Assembly (NCBI RefSeq): GCF_021729015.1
Contig: NZ_JAJQQZ010000001.1
Span: forward strand, 682,001-746,000
DNA length: 64,000 nucleotides
Direction of reading: 5' to 3'
From: Halobacterium rubrum
GTDB taxonomy: Archaea > Halobacteriota > Halobacteria > Halobacteriales > Halobacteriaceae
Shown here: piece by piece, positions 35,847 to 45,572 of the stretch
Layout of the letters: every line of letters starts with the position of its first letter
Numbering within the stretch: position 1 is the first letter of the stretch
The notes under the pieces: model-generated
What the model was told of the DNA's origin: nothing
Database searches by the model: none
The model's input: the letters and a program-made list of their open reading frames with translations, nothing else
Position numbers and translations under genes: made by a program

Positions 35847-36926
35847 TCACTCCTCGTAGTCGACTTCCCCGGAGCGGTCCGTCTCCCGGAGGATGAACGG
35901 GCCGATGGAGAGCGTCCGCTTGGTCACCGTGACGATGCGGAGGATGTACGACAGCAGGAAGGCGAACGGGAGCAGCGAGATGGCCACGCCCGCGCAGACG
36001 ACGAGCAGGACCGTCTCGACGCCGAGCAGCGTGCCCGGGAACAGCGCGGGTTCGAGGTAGACGATGCCCATCACGGCCGCCGCGAGCGCCGGAATCGAGG
36101 CGTAGAGGATGGTCCGCGAGAGGTTGATGAGCTCCCACTGGAAGTACAGCGTCTTGAAGTGCTCGCGGGCCGGCCCGAACAGCTCCAGTGCCTCCACGAG
36201 GTCGTCGAAGGCCGCCCGCGCGTCGTCGTCCAGCGAGTCGGCGTGCTCCGCGCGGAGTCGCCGCGCGGCGTATATCTTCCAGGAGTAGTTGTAGTTCAGC
36301 GCGGCGAACACCACGTTGAACGTGCCGAACTGCGCGCCCTCGAGGCTCTGCTCGACCGCCGCCGCGTTGCGCTCGACGTCCTCGACGAACCCCGCTACCC
36401 GATCGTTCAGGTCGGCGTCGTCGATTGCCGCGACGGCGTCGTCAACGGCGTTCGCCCGCTGCTTCGTGAGTTTCACGAGCGACCGCAGGAACGCCGACGG
36501 CTGGGCCGGGCTGACCGGCTCCTCGATAACGTCCTCGACGTCCGACCGGAACGCCATCGCGCCCTCCATGCGCTCGCGCTGGTCGCCGACTGGGCCCTGC
36601 TCCTGGGAGAGCACGAGTTGGCTCAGCGTCAACACCAGCGTCACGCCCGTGATGATTGCGGTCAGCAGTCCCTGGAACAGCGTCTCCATCGGGTCACCGC
36701 CGTCCAGCAACGTCCGGACGCTCGTCGGGTGGAGGGTTCCGACGAGGACGAGTGTGACGAACACGCCCGCCACGATGCCGCCCGCGACGAGCCACCGGTT
36801 AGCGTTCAACAGCAACCAGAACTTCCGAGAGCTCTCGGGCACCCGCTCCCGCATCGTGTCGCTGGGCTGGTCACCCTTCTTTGGGCCGTCCTCAGCCTCG
36901 CTCTCTTCGTCCGCGTTCGAACCCAT
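35847..36926 (-). CDS. Conserved haloarchaeal membrane protein (intact paralogue of the truncated copy)
   Basis: This 359-aa protein has an acidic N-terminus of about 35 residues, two helices at about 50-115 (WLVAGGIVAGVFVTLVLVG and LTAIITGVTLVLTLSQLVLS), a long soluble helical middle of about 150 residues, and two more helices before a conserved tail (LRIVTVTKRTLSIGPFILRETDR). I do not recognise a named family. A truncated relative lies 1.7 kb away at 33819. It sits at the right edge of the lower-GC islet and itself has normal haloarchaeal composition. Confidence 0.78.
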   Translation of the reverse strand: MGSNADEESEAEDGPKKGDQPSDTMRERVPESSRKFWLLLNANRWLVAGGIVAGVFVTLVLVGTLHPTSVRTLLDGGDPMETLFQGLLTAIITGVTLVLTLSQLVLSQEQGPVGDQRERMEGAMAFRSDVEDVIEEPVSPAQPSAFLRSLVKLTKQRANAVDDAVAAIDDADLNDRVAGFVEDVERNAAAVEQSLEGAQFGTFNVVFAALNYNYSWKIYAARRLRAEHADSLDDDARAAFDDLVEALELFGPAREHFKTLYFQWELINLSRTILYASIPALAAAVMGIVYLEPALFPGTLLGVETVLLVVCAGVAISLLPFAFLLSYILRIVTVTKRTLSIGPFILRETDRSGEVDYEE

Positions 36927-37073
36927 TACTCCCCGCTTGACGGTTCGCGCGGAAAACGCTGGTTGCTGGAGCCGCCCCACTCCGATAGCCGCCGAGGCCC
37001 TGACGAACACCCAGGGAGGATTCGATACGCTGCGTTGGATCGCCATCGAACCGGTCGCCGTCGCGCCCAGCGT

Positions 37074-37430
37074 TCAGAGGAGCTCCTCGCGCAGGAACGC
37101 GGCGAGGACGACGGCGTTGTTGTGGGTCTCGTCACTCGCTGCCCACACCAGCGTGAGCGTCTCGTCGTCGGCGTACTCCAGTACCTCCGACCGGAGTTCG
37201 CCGCGCTCGTCGTCGAGTTCTGCGCGGTACTCCCGCTGGAACGCCGCCCAGCGCTCCGGGTCGTGGTCGAAGTGCTCGTGGAGCTCGTCCGTCGGCGCGA
37301 CGGACTTCGCCCAGTTGTCGAGTGCTGCCTCGTCCTTGCTGACCCCGCGCGGCCAGAGGCAGTCGACGAGCACGCGCGCCCCGTCCCCGGGCGCCGGGTC
37401 CTCGTAGACGCGTTTCGTCCGCACCTCCAT
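37074..37430 (-). CDS. DUF488 family protein
   Basis: The 118-aa protein shows the DUF488 pattern: TKRVYEDPAPGDGARVLVDCLWPRGVSKDEAALDNWAK at the start, HEHFDHDPERWAAFQREYRAEL in the middle, and TLTLVWAASDETHNNAVVL near the end. The conserved Cys, Trp and Arg in the first segment are retained. The family is widespread with unknown function. No partner is visible; the next gene is divergent. Confidence 0.88.
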   Translation of the reverse strand: MEVRTKRVYEDPAPGDGARVLVDCLWPRGVSKDEAALDNWAKSVAPTDELHEHFDHDPERWAAFQREYRAELDDERGELRSEVLEYADDETLTLVWAASDETHNNAVVLAAFLREELL

Positions 37431-37516
37431 GCGCGGCCGTTCGCCGGCCGGGCACGTAACGCTACCCGCTATCAGCAATCGCAGGCTACACGGCGGGGGC
37501 TGGCGAACGCTCGGGT

Positions 37517-38119
37517 ATGGACCAGGAGACCGTACTCGTACCCGGCGCGCGGGACGTTGAAGCCACGCTCGACTCGCCACCCGGCGGGGCGTCGGCGTGC
37601 GTCGTCACGTGTCCACCGCACCCCCAGCACCGCGGCCACCGCGGTGACGCCCGCCTCGAAGCGGTCTCGGAGTACCTCGTCGGCGAGGGCCTGGCGTGCC
37701 TGCGGTTCGACTACGGCGACTGGGACGAGGGCCGGGGGGAGCGCGAGGACGCCCGGAACGCGCTCCGGTGGGCCGACGACCGCTACGGGACCGTCGGCGT
37801 CTTCGGATTCAGTTTCGGCGGCTCGATTGCCGCGCTCGCCGCCGCGACGACCGAGGTCGAGCTGTGTGCGGTGTCACTGCTCGCGCCCGCCGCCGAGCTC
37901 CCCGCCGGCTTGAACGCCGCCGACGCCCTCGCGGACGTCACCGCGCCCGTCCAGGTGGTGTACGCGACGCGGGACGACACCGCCGACTGGCAGCCGGTCG
38001 TCGACGCCGCCCGCGAGCTGGACTGCGAGGTCGTCGAGCGCGACAGCGACCACTTCTTCGTCGGGAAACTCGACACCGTCGCCGAGACGGTCGGGCCGTT
38101 CCTCGGAGACGCCTGCTAG
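37517..38119 (+). CDS. Alpha/beta hydrolase, dienelactone-hydrolase-like
   Basis: This 200-aa enzyme has the alpha/beta-hydrolase nucleophile elbow GFSFGGS, an oxyanion region [16 protein letters not shown], a likely acid at DDTADW, and a catalytic His in DSDHFFVGK. The order and spacing fit the short dienelactone-hydrolase or YdeN-like group. There is no signal peptide. The substrate is unknown, and the neighbours give no clue. Confidence 0.85.
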   Translation: MDQETVLVPGARDVEATLDSPPGGASACVVTCPPHPQHRGHRGDARLEAVSEYLVGEGLACLRFDYGDWDEGRGEREDARNALRWADDRYGTVGVFGFSFGGSIAALAAATTEVELCAVSLLAPAAELPAGLNAADALADVTAPVQVVYATRDDTADWQPVVDAARELDCEVVERDSDHFFVGKLDTVAETVGPFLGDAC

Positions 38120-38279
38120 GGCGTCGGCCGGTCTCGCCAGCCGAGAGACTGTGCTGAGTCTCCTCTGCCCCGGAGCGCGGCTGTCGGCCCGCGTCGGGCG
38201 GTCGCTGCCTCGGGTGGCACGCTCTGTCGCGCGACGGGCGTCCCGAAACGGTTTTTGCTCGGCCTGCCGGACGGTCAGT

Positions 38280-39941
38280 ATGCCGACGGAGACCGGATAC
38301 GACCCCTCTCTCGGGAGCAAGTTCGTGTTCGTGACTGGCGGCGTGATGTCGGGCCTCGGGAAGGGCATCACGGCGGCGAGTCTCGGACGACTGCTCTCGA
38401 ACGCGGGCTTCGACGTTACTGCAGTGAAGATCGACCCGTACCTGAACGTGGACGCGGGCACCATGAATCCCTACCAGCACGGGGAGGTGTACGTCCTGAA
38501 CGACGGCGGTGAGGTCGACCTCGACCTGGGGAACTACGAGCGGTTCCTCGACGAGGACATGACCTCCGACCACAACGTCACCACGGGGAAGGTCTACCAG
38601 GACGTCATCGAGCGGGAGCGCTCGGGCGACTATCTGGGGAAGACCGTTCAGATCATCCCCCACGTCACCGACAACATCAAGCGCCGCATCCGGGAGGCGG
38701 CCGAGGGCAGCGACGTCTGTCTCGTCGAGGTCGGCGGGACGGTCGGTGACATCGAGGGGATGCCGTTCCTCGAGGCCCTCCGGCAGTTCAGCCACGAGCA
38801 GGACGACGAGGACATCCTGTTCGCGCACGTCACGCTCGTGCCGTACTCGAAGAACGGTGAGCAGAAGACCAAGCCCACCCAGCACTCCGTGAAGGAGCTC
38901 CGGTCTATCGGTCTCCAGCCGGACATCCTCGTGGGGCGCTGCGAGGACCGCCTCGACCCCGACGTCAAGGAGAAGATCGCGCTGTTCTGTGACGTCCCGA
39001 ACGACGCCGTGTTCTCGAACCCGGACGTGGAGGACGTCTACCACGTCCCCCTCAAAGTCGAGGAGGAGGGCCTCGACCAGTACGTCATGGAGCGCTTCGA
39101 CATCGCCGACGACGCGCTCCCGGAGGCGGAGCAGTCGACCGAGTGGCGTGACCTCGTCACCCGCGAGCGCACCGGCGAGGTCGACGTCGCGCTCGTCGGG
39201 AAGTACGCCCTCGAAGACGCCTACATGAGCATCCACGAGGCGCTCAAGCACGCCGGGCTGGAGGCCGGCGTGGACGTGAACGTGCTCTGGGTGGACTCCG
39301 AGAAGATGCACGACCACCACGAGCGCCGCATCGAGGAGGCCGACGGCATCGTCGTCCCGGGCGGCTTCGGCTCTCGTGGCACCGAGGGCAAGATCGAGGC
39401 GATTCGGTACGCCCGCGAGAACGGCGTGCCGTTCCTCGGGCTCTGCCTGGGCTTCCAGCTGGCGGTCGTGGAGTACGCGCGCAACGTCCTCGGGATGGAG
39501 GGCGCGCACTCCGCGGAGATCGACGAGGACACGCCGTACCCGGTCATCGACCTGCTGCCCGAGCAGTACGACCTCGAGGACCTCGGTGGGACGATGCGCC
39601 TGGGCGCCCACGAGACCGAGATCGAGCCCGACACGCTCGCCCACGAGCTGTACGGCGACACGTCCTGTACGGAGCGCCACCGCCACCGCTACGAGGTCAA
39701 CCCCGAGTATATCGACGAGCTCACCGCGGACGGCCTGACGTTCTCCGGCGAGGCCGGCAACCGCATGGAGATCGTGGAGTACGACGACCACCCGTTCTTC
39801 TTCGGGACGCAGTTCCACCCCGAGTACCGGTCGCGGCCCACGAGAGCGAGTCCGCCCTTCGTCGGCCTCCTCGACGCCGTGCTCGAACGGGTGGACGTCG
39901 ACCCGGCTCGCGGCGACGCGGAAGCGGAGGTGACGAACTGA
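38280..39941 (+). CDS. pyrG: CTP synthase
   Basis: This 553-aa enzyme makes CTP from UTP, ATP and glutamine. The N-terminal synthetase domain has [23 protein letters not shown] (P-loop), [21 protein letters not shown] and [11 protein letters not shown]. The C-terminal class I glutamine amidotransferase has [15 protein letters not shown] with the nucleophile cysteine, and the His-Glu pair in HPEYRSRP. A run of T residues lies just upstream (GGTTTTTGC). The TGA overlaps the ATG of guaAb (TGATG), so the two nucleotide-amination enzymes are coupled. Confidence 0.97.
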   Translation: MPTETGYDPSLGSKFVFVTGGVMSGLGKGITAASLGRLLSNAGFDVTAVKIDPYLNVDAGTMNPYQHGEVYVLNDGGEVDLDLGNYERFLDEDMTSDHNVTTGKVYQDVIERERSGDYLGKTVQIIPHVTDNIKRRIREAAEGSDVCLVEVGGTVGDIEGMPFLEALRQFSHEQDDEDILFAHVTLVPYSKNGEQKTKPTQHSVKELRSIGLQPDILVGRCEDRLDPDVKEKIALFCDVPNDAVFSNPDVEDVYHVPLKVEEEGLDQYVMERFDIADDALPEAEQSTEWRDLVTRERTGEVDVALVGKYALEDAYMSIHEALKHAGLEAGVDVNVLWVDSEKMHDHHERRIEEADGIVVPGGFGSRGTEGKIEAIRYARENGVPFLGLCLGFQLAVVEYARNVLGMEGAHSAEIDEDTPYPVIDLLPEQYDLEDLGGTMRLGAHETEIEPDTLAHELYGDTSCTERHRHRYEVNPEYIDELTADGLTFSGEAGNRMEIVEYDDHPFFFGTQFHPEYRSRPTRASPPFVGLLDAVLERVDVDPARGDAEAEVTN

Positions 39942-40858
39942 TGGTGGACGTCGAATCCTTCGTCGAGGACGCCCGCGAGGAGATCCGCGAGGAACTCGGC
40001 GACGAGACGGCCATCATCGCGCTGTCGGGCGGCGTCGACTCCTCGACGGCGGCAGCGCTCGCCTACGAGGCCGTCGGCGACCAGCTCGTCCCCGTCTACG
40101 TCGACACCGGCCTGATGCGGAAGGGCGAAACCGACGAGATTCGAGAGGTCTTCGACTACATGGAGAGCCTCCGCATCGTGGACGCCCGCGACCGCTTCTT
40201 CGACGAACTCGAGGGCGTCACGGACCCCGAGGAGAAGCGCCACGTCATCGGCGAGCAGTTCATCCGGGAGTTCGAGACGGTCGCCGAGGAGGTCGACGCA
40301 ACCCAGCTCGTGCAGGGCACCATCTACCCCGACCGCATCGAGAGCGAGGGCACCATCAAGAGCCACCACAACGTCGGCGGGCTGCCCGAGCGGGTCGGCT
40401 TCGACGGCATCGTGGAGCCGATGCGCGACCTCTACAAGGACGAGGTCCGGGAGGTCGCGCGCCACCTCGGCCTCGAGGAGATCATCAGCGAGCGCATGCC
40501 GTTCCCGGGCCCGGGGCTCGCCGTGCGCGTCATCGGCGAGGTGACCCCCGAGAAGGTCGAGGTCTGCCGGGAGGCGACCCACATCGTCGAGGAGGAACTC
40601 GAGGAGTACGAGCCGTGGCAGGCGTTCGCCGCCGTGCTCGGCCGCGCCACGGGAGTCAAGGGCGACAACCGCGTCCACGGCCACGTCGTCGCCGTCCGGT
40701 CCGTCGAGTCCCGGGACGGTATGACCGCCCGCGCCCAGGAACTGGAGTGGGAGACCCTCCAGCGCCTGCAGTCCCGCATCGCCGGCACCATCGACGAGGT
40801 CTCGCGGGTCGTCTACGACGTCACCCACAAGCCGCCCGCCACCATCGAGTACGAGTAA
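39941..40858 (+). CDS. guaAb: GMP synthase, ATP pyrophosphatase subunit
   Basis: The 305-aa subunit adenylates XMP for amination to GMP. The pyrophosphatase loop [12 protein letters not shown], the segment [11 protein letters not shown] and [11 protein letters not shown], and the dimerisation domain ending [13 protein letters not shown] are all present. Archaea split GMP synthetase; the glutaminase subunit gene is not in this window. Its start overlaps the pyrG stop (TGATG), and a 106-aa Rossmann-like gene follows 69 nt later. Confidence 0.96.
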   Translation: MVDVESFVEDAREEIREELGDETAIIALSGGVDSSTAAALAYEAVGDQLVPVYVDTGLMRKGETDEIREVFDYMESLRIVDARDRFFDELEGVTDPEEKRHVIGEQFIREFETVAEEVDATQLVQGTIYPDRIESEGTIKSHHNVGGLPERVGFDGIVEPMRDLYKDEVREVARHLGLEEIISERMPFPGPGLAVRVIGEVTPEKVEVCREATHIVEEELEEYEPWQAFAAVLGRATGVKGDNRVHGHVVAVRSVESRDGMTARAQELEWETLQRLQSRIAGTIDEVSRVVYDVTHKPPATIEYE

Positions 40859-40927
40859 CCCCGTCCGCTCCCGGTCGCCGTGCTTCGACTCGGCAGGTTC
40901 TTCAGCCAGCCGCCCCCAGCCACCAGT

Positions 40928-41248
40928 ATGCACGCAATCGTCGTAGGAGCCGCCGACGCCGACATCGCGGACGCACTCGAAGCCGAAGGCGTCGACGTGA
41001 CCCGCCTCGAGGGCGTGGCGTCCGGCGAGCGACTCGAGGACGCCGGCGTCGCGGACGCCGACCTGCTGGTCGTCGTCGACGTCGACGAGGCCACCGCGAT
41101 TCCCGTCGCCCGCGAACAGAACCCCGACCTCCAGACCGTCGCGTACACGGGCGACGGCGTCCCCGAGTTCGTCAAAGGCGTCCTCGACCTCACGGTCGAC
41201 CCCGCGCTGCTCGACGCCGAGGCCGTCGCCGAGGAACTGACGGCCTGA
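40928..41248 (+). CDS. Small Rossmann-like protein, DUF7126-like
   Basis: This 106-aa acidic protein begins HAIVVGAADADIADALEAEGVDVTRLEG, a short Rossmann-type beta-alpha-beta unit without the rest of a dehydrogenase, and later VAREQNPDLQTVAYTGD, reminiscent of single TrkA-N domains. Such a gene often follows pyrG-guaAb in haloarchaea as far as I recall (DUF7126). The function is unknown; nucleotide binding is likely. Confidence 0.75.
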   Translation: MHAIVVGAADADIADALEAEGVDVTRLEGVASGERLEDAGVADADLLVVVDVDEATAIPVAREQNPDLQTVAYTGDGVPEFVKGVLDLTVDPALLDAEAVAEELTA

Positions 41249-41314
41249 ACCAACCCGCCCCCGGGGACCTCGCTCCGGCCCGGGACTGAAGTCCCCCGCC
41301 CGCGTTCCTCCGGT

Positions 41315-41629
41315 ATGGCAATCGACCGTTACCCGGACCTCGACCCCGACGACGGCGAGGTCGTCACCGAGGAGCTGTTCTTCAGCGAGGACGCGCTCGT
41401 GAAGGCGTTCGCGCTCGGCCCCGGCGCCGAGGTCGAACCCCACGAGCACGCCGACCAGACCAACGCCTTCCACGTGCTCTCGGGCGAACTGGTCGTCGTG
41501 CAGGGCGACGACGAGGAGACGGTGACGGCGCCGGGCGTGGTCGTTCACGAGCGCGGCGTCCCCCACGGCGCCCGCAACGAGAGCGAGGCGGTAGCGGTGT
41601 TCACGGCGACGATGGCGCCGATGGGGTAG
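41315..41629 (+). CDS. Cupin-domain protein
   Basis: The 104-aa protein is a single cupin barrel. Motif 1 reads PHEHADQTNAFHVLSGELVV with the His-His-Glu/His metal ligands, and motif 2 reads GVVVHERGVPHGARN with the later His. It probably binds a divalent metal. The substrate is unknown. It has its own upstream gap of 66 nt from the preceding gene and is convergent with the next zinc-finger gene. Confidence 0.88.
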   Translation: MAIDRYPDLDPDDGEVVTEELFFSEDALVKAFALGPGAEVEPHEHADQTNAFHVLSGELVVVQGDDEETVTAPGVVVHERGVPHGARNESEAVAVFTATMAPMG

Positions 41630-41644
41630 CGGCAGGGCGCTTTC

Positions 41645-41932
41645 TCACAGCGAGAGCGCGAGCGGGCGGCCGGGCCGCGCGTCCTCGGGGTCGTCGACAG
41701 CCGCCGAGAACGGGCTGACGTGCTCCCAGCAGACGAACGTCTCCACCCGGCCGGGCTCGTAGAGGAAGTAGTCGGCGGGCTTCGAGCAGCGGTCGCACTC
41801 GGGCTCGCCGTCGCAGTCGTCGAGCGCCGCCGACAGCGCCGCGGCGGCCGCGTCCCGGTCGGGGTCGCTGCGGGGGGCCGCGTCGCTGACCTCGTCGCGC
41901 TCGTCGGGCGCGTCGTCGCTCGCTGGCGGCAT
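41645..41932 (-). CDS. Small zinc-finger-like protein
   Basis: This 95-aa acidic protein contains ECDRCSKPADYFLYEP then FVCWEH: a CxxC pair followed by a Cys-x2-His pair, a plausible treble-clef or ribbon zinc site. The first 40 residues are low-complexity Asp/Ala-rich. I do not recognise a named family. It is convergent with the cupin gene, with a 15-nt gap. Confidence 0.68.
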   Translation of the reverse strand: MPPASDDAPDERDEVSDAAPRSDPDRDAAAAALSAALDDCDGEPECDRCSKPADYFLYEPGRVETFVCWEHVSPFSAAVDDPEDARPGRPLALSL

Positions 41933-42057
41933 CTACGCCAGAATACGGCGTTCTCCGGCTTAAAGCTCCGCACGGCCGGGACACCGGCGTCGCTCCGAAC
42001 GCCGAAACTGCGCGGGACCACCCGGCGGGCGTGTTCACGTACGAGCGGGGCTGACGG

Positions 42058-42762
42058 CTACTCCTGCAGCCGTCCGAGCACGGGAATTTCCTCGAGTCGC
42101 TCCTCGTCGAGGGCGCTCCAGTCGATGCCAGCGGGCTTGCCGCCCTCGTACTCGGTCTCGACAGTCCGTTCGGGTGTGACTACGAGGTCCATCGGCACGT
42201 CGTGGGCACCGGTCGGGACTCCGTCGTCGACGACCTGGCGCTCGTGGACAGTGGTGACGGTGGTCGTGTCGTCGTCGACGCGCCCGAACTCGCGGAGGAG
42301 CGCGAACTCGAGGTCGCTGTACCCCTCGCCCTTGCCGACGCGCTCGCCGCGAGCGGTGACGGCGACACTCCCCGAGACCACGAGGTCGATGGGTTCGACG
42401 GCCTCGGGGCCGACCGGCTCGCCGTACTCGCCGATGCCCGAGACCGTCGTGGCTGCGTCGACGTCGTCGACGTCCGCCGGGTCGATGCGGAGGAAACACT
42501 CCTCGTCGCGGAGCCGGGGGACGGCGGCGTAGAGGGTCTTCCCGGCTCGCAGCGCCGCGCGCCGAACGGGGAGCTGGGGGGCGTCGGGGTTCCCCTTCAC
42601 GGTGTCCGCCCGCTGCCACGCGTCGGTCTCCGCGAGGCGGTCGGCGGCCTCGTCCGCGCCGGCGAAGTTCGGGATGCGGCCGTGTGGCGGGAACGGGAAC
42701 CGAGCCGCGCCGCTGGCTTCGAGGTCGTCCCAGACGCGCTCGCGGAGCGCCTGCTTGTCCAT
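42058..42762 (-). CDS. 5-formyltetrahydrofolate cyclo-ligase family protein
   Basis: The 234-aa enzyme should convert 5-formyl-THF to 5,10-methenyl-THF with ATP. An N-terminal basic/aromatic helix (KQALRERVWDDLE) and the diagnostic motif RGERVGKGEGYSDLEFALL (GKGxGYxD, nucleotide and metal binding) are present, and VVTPERTV closes the core. Length is slightly above bacterial relatives. Haloarchaea use folates extensively, which fits. The start at 42762 is the ATG before the helix. Confidence 0.9.
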   Translation of the reverse strand: MDKQALRERVWDDLEASGAARFPFPPHGRIPNFAGADEAADRLAETDAWQRADTVKGNPDAPQLPVRRAALRAGKTLYAAVPRLRDEECFLRIDPADVDDVDAATTVSGIGEYGEPVGPEAVEPIDLVVSGSVAVTARGERVGKGEGYSDLEFALLREFGRVDDDTTTVTTVHERQVVDDGVPTGAHDVPMDLVVTPERTVETEYEGGKPAGIDWSALDEERLEEIPVLGRLQE

Positions 42763-42918
42763 ACCCCGGGTTCCGGGGGCGCCACCGTAGTCGTTCCCGT
42801 TTCGGGCCGACAACTCGACGTAAATCGGGTTAATCGGGATTGAGGCGGGCCGAGGCACTGGAACTCGGATTCAGCGCTTCCCCGGTTGAAGTGGGTGTGG
42901 CGCCTCGACCCGAGTGCA

Positions 42919-43473
42919 ATGAACGCTCGAAAACTGCTCGCGGTCGCCGTCGCCGCGTCCGTCCTCCTCGCGGGGATGGCCGCTGCCGGCGCCGCCACGC
43001 CCGCCGAACCGGCGTCCGACAACGCACCCGACGAAGCCGACCGCACGAACGACACCGACCGCGGTGCCAGCGGCGACGACGCCGCCGACGAGAACGCCAC
43101 GGACGGCGACGAGACGGCTGCCGACGCCGGCCCACCGAGTGACGTGCCCGCGGCCGACGACGGCGACGAGACCGAGGCCACGCGGGGGCCGCCGAGCGAG
43201 CTCCCCGAGCAGGTGCCCGACCACGTCGGCCAGATCCACGACCGCATCGACGCGTTCCTGAACGACGAGGTCGACAACCTCGGGACCGCGCTCGGCGACC
43301 TGCTCGGTAACGAGGCTGACGGCGACGAGGCCGCTGCCGACGACGAGCAGACTGCTGACGACGCAGACGACGAGGAAGCCGACGAGGAGGAAGCCACTGA
43401 GGACGACGACGACGACGACGCGACGACCACGACCTCCAGCGACGACGAGACGACGACCTCCAGCGACGAGTAA
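42919..43473 (+). CDS. Secreted acidic low-complexity protein
   Basis: This 184-aa product has a Sec-type signal peptide (MNARKLLAVAVAASVLLAGMAAAGAA), followed by an Asp/Glu/Ala-rich region, a short ordered helix at about 95-130 (LPEQVPDHVGQIHDRIDAFLNDEVDNLGTAL), and a tail of poly-Asp then Thr/Ser-rich repeats. The tail resembles linkers glycosylated on surface proteins, but no anchor is visible. Function is unknown. Repeated GAC codons make the DNA locally repetitive. Confidence 0.68.
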   Translation: MNARKLLAVAVAASVLLAGMAAAGAATPAEPASDNAPDEADRTNDTDRGASGDDAADENATDGDETAADAGPPSDVPAADDGDETEATRGPPSELPEQVPDHVGQIHDRIDAFLNDEVDNLGTALGDLLGNEADGDEAAADDEQTADDADDEEADEEEATEDDDDDDATTTTSSDDETTTSSDE

Positions 43474-43546
43474 TCCGACGCGTCCCGCGACCCGTCTCCG
43501 TAGCCGACGGCCGATTCTGCTGTTCTCCGCTGTGAGTGGACGACGC

Positions 43547-44194
43547 CTAGCGCCTCGCCAGTCCGACGAGGTGGGTGATTTCGGGGAGGATGACTGACTC
43601 CGTCCCGAGTTCCGCGGCGTGTTCGCTGCCCGGGAGACAGAAAACCAGCGTGCCTTCGACGACGCCACCGGTGGCTCGCGAGCCGACGACCTTGGTGCCG
43701 ATGTCGTCGAAGGAGAGCCGACGGAACACCTCGCCGAAGCCCGGGAGTTCCCTGTCGAACAGCGGCCGGGCGGCGTCGACCGTGACGTCGTCGGGCGTCA
43801 CGCCGGTGCCGCCGCTGGTGACGACGACGTCGACGTCCTCGCGGCCGGCGAGGTTGTCGAGCGCGGACTGCACGCGGTCGTAGCCGTCCGCGACGAGCTC
43901 GCGCGTGACGACTTCGTGGCCGTCGGCCTCGAACGCCTCGACGATGGTATCGCCGGCCGGGTCGTCCGACAGCGACCGCGAGGACGACACCGTCAGCACC
44001 GCCACGCCGACCTGCTCGGCGTCGTGGTGGTGATGGTGGTGTTCGTCGTCGTCCTCGTGGTCGTGTGCTCGCTCGTCTTCCGCCGGCGAGTCGGCCTCGT
44101 CCCCGTGCTCGCTCCCGTCGCCCTCGCCCTCCGCTTCCTCCTCCCCGCTGTCCTCGTCGTCCTGTCGCGTGTCCCGGGACTGGAAGTCGACCAT
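43547..44194 (-). CDS. moaB: Molybdopterin adenylyltransferase MoaB/MogA with acidic His-rich N-terminus
   Basis: The 215-aa protein has a MoaB/MogA core from about residue 62: [33 protein letters not shown] (the molybdopterin-binding GGTG), [12 protein letters not shown] and [10 protein letters not shown]. The core adenylates molybdopterin before metal insertion. The 58 residues ahead of it are unusual: mostly Asp/Glu with a run of six histidines near residues 52-57. That could store or deliver metal, or merely be a solubility tail. ATG at 44194 starts the acidic tail. Confidence 0.88.
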   Translation of the reverse strand: MVDFQSRDTRQDDEDSGEEEAEGEGDGSEHGDEADSPAEDERAHDHEDDDEHHHHHHDAEQVGVAVLTVSSSRSLSDDPAGDTIVEAFEADGHEVVTRELVADGYDRVQSALDNLAGREDVDVVVTSGGTGVTPDDVTVDAARPLFDRELPGFGEVFRRLSFDDIGTKVVGSRATGGVVEGTLVFCLPGSEHAAELGTESVILPEITHLVGLARR

Positions 44195-44285
44195 ACGGGC
44201 AGGCTACGGGGGCCGCCGACAAAAGGCTGGGCGCCAGCCCGCCGGAGTCCCCACAGTTTTGGTCGGGGACGCCGACCCACCGGCC

Positions 44286-45329
44286 ATGGACGCAGTCACC
44301 TTCGACGGGCACGGCGACACCGAGGTCATCGGGTACGGGGAGGTCCCGGACCCCGAGGTCGGCCGCGACGAGGTACTGGTGGACGTGAAGGCGGGCGCGC
44401 TGAACCACCTCGACGTGTGGACCCGGCGGGGGATGCCGGGCCTCGACCTGGAGATGCCCCACGTGCCGGGCAGCGACGGCGCCGGCGTCGTCGCCGAGGT
44501 CGGCGAGGACGTCCGGCGCTTCTCGGACGGGGACCGGGTGGCGCTGTCGGCGGGCGTCTCGTGTGGGTCCTGTGAGTTCTGCCGAAACGGCGAGTACCCG
44601 CTGTGTGCGTCGTTCCACGTCATCGGCGAGCACGTCCCGGGCGTCCACAGCGAGTACGCCGCCGTCCCGGCGGACAACCTCGTCCCCGTCCCCGACCACG
44701 TCGACTGGGAGACGGCCGCCGCCGCACCGCTGGTCTTCCAGACGGCGTGGCGGATGCTGAACACGCGAGCGGACGTCTCCCCCGGCGAGTCCGTCCTCGT
44801 GCTCGGTGCAAGCGGCGGCGTCGGCCACGCCGCCGTCCAGATCGCCGACCACGCCGGCGCGGAGGTGTTCGCGACGGCGAGCACCGAACAGAAACTCCAG
44901 TACGCCGAGGAGCTCGGCGCCGACCACGTCGTGAACTACGAGGAGACCGACTTCGCCGACGAGATCCGCGCCGAGACCGGGAAGCGGGGCGTCGACGTCG
45001 TCGTCGACCACGTCGGCGAGGCGACGTGGGACGACTCCCTGCGGTCGCTGGCGAAGGGCGGCCGACTCGTCACCTGTGGCGCGACCACCGGCGGCCGCCC
45101 CGAGACGCACGTCCAGCGCGTGTTCTGGAACCAGCTGTCGATTCTGGGGTCGACGATGGCGACGCCCGGCGAGGCCGACGCTGCCCTCGAGCACGTCTGG
45201 GACGGCACCTTCGACGTCCGAGTCCGGGACGTGCTCCCGATGAGCGAGACGGCGCGCGCCCACGAACTGCTGGAGAACCGGGAGGGCTTTGGGAAGGTAG
45301 TCGTTAGACCCGACAGCGAGTACAACTGA
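44286..45329 (+). CDS. Zinc-dependent medium-chain alcohol dehydrogenase / quinone reductase family
   Basis: The 347-aa enzyme has the MDR fold with GADGAG-like VPGSDGAGVVAEVG, the structural-zinc cysteine lobe (CGSCEFCRNGEYPLC), and a Rossmann NAD(P) loop VLGASGGVGHAAVQIA. The catalytic-site residues His/Glu of the proximal zinc site are less clear (LNHLDVWTRRG instead of the canonical Cys). It resembles zinc-binding alcohol dehydrogenase/quinone oxidoreductase genes of haloarchaea; the substrate is not known. Its stop overlaps the next ORF by TGATG. Confidence 0.88.
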   Translation: MDAVTFDGHGDTEVIGYGEVPDPEVGRDEVLVDVKAGALNHLDVWTRRGMPGLDLEMPHVPGSDGAGVVAEVGEDVRRFSDGDRVALSAGVSCGSCEFCRNGEYPLCASFHVIGEHVPGVHSEYAAVPADNLVPVPDHVDWETAAAAPLVFQTAWRMLNTRADVSPGESVLVLGASGGVGHAAVQIADHAGAEVFATASTEQKLQYAEELGADHVVNYEETDFADEIRAETGKRGVDVVVDHVGEATWDDSLRSLAKGGRLVTCGATTGGRPETHVQRVFWNQLSILGSTMATPGEADAALEHVWDGTFDVRVRDVLPMSETARAHELLENREGFGKVVVRPDSEYN

Positions 45330-45562
45330 TGGCGAACCCCCACGAGCCCCAAGAGGCCGCGACGCGCACGGCGATGAGCAAGCGCTCCCAGTGGCTGGTC
45401 GTCGGCGTGCTCGCGCTCTGCGGGCTGGCGGCGCCGGCGTTCATCTACTGGGTCGGTCCCGGCAGCTTCGGGCTGGGATTCCGTGACACCTACCTCGCGA
45501 TTCCGATGATTCCGGCCATCCTTCTGGGCGCGGTCGGCGTCTGGACGGCGATCCGCGGCTGA
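45329..45562 (+). CDS. Small membrane protein coupled to the dehydrogenase
   Basis: This 77-aa protein has two hydrophobic helices (WLVVGVLALCGLAAPAFIYWV and YLAIPMIPAILLGAVGVWTAI) after a polar N-terminus. The ATG is inside the stop of the preceding dehydrogenase gene (TGATG), which supports real translation. I recognise no family. It is convergent with the TenA gene with a 10-nt gap. Confidence 0.65.
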   Translation: MANPHEPQEAATRTAMSKRSQWLVVGVLALCGLAAPAFIYWVGPGSFGLGFRDTYLAIPMIPAILLGAVGVWTAIRG

Positions 45563-45572
45563 CGCGACCGAC

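Noticed and set aside
35653-35859. Alternative 68-codon frame overlapping the Cys-rich peptide gene
   Set aside because: It lacks a signal peptide and start context, whereas the chosen frame has a promoter at proper distance and a clear signal peptide.
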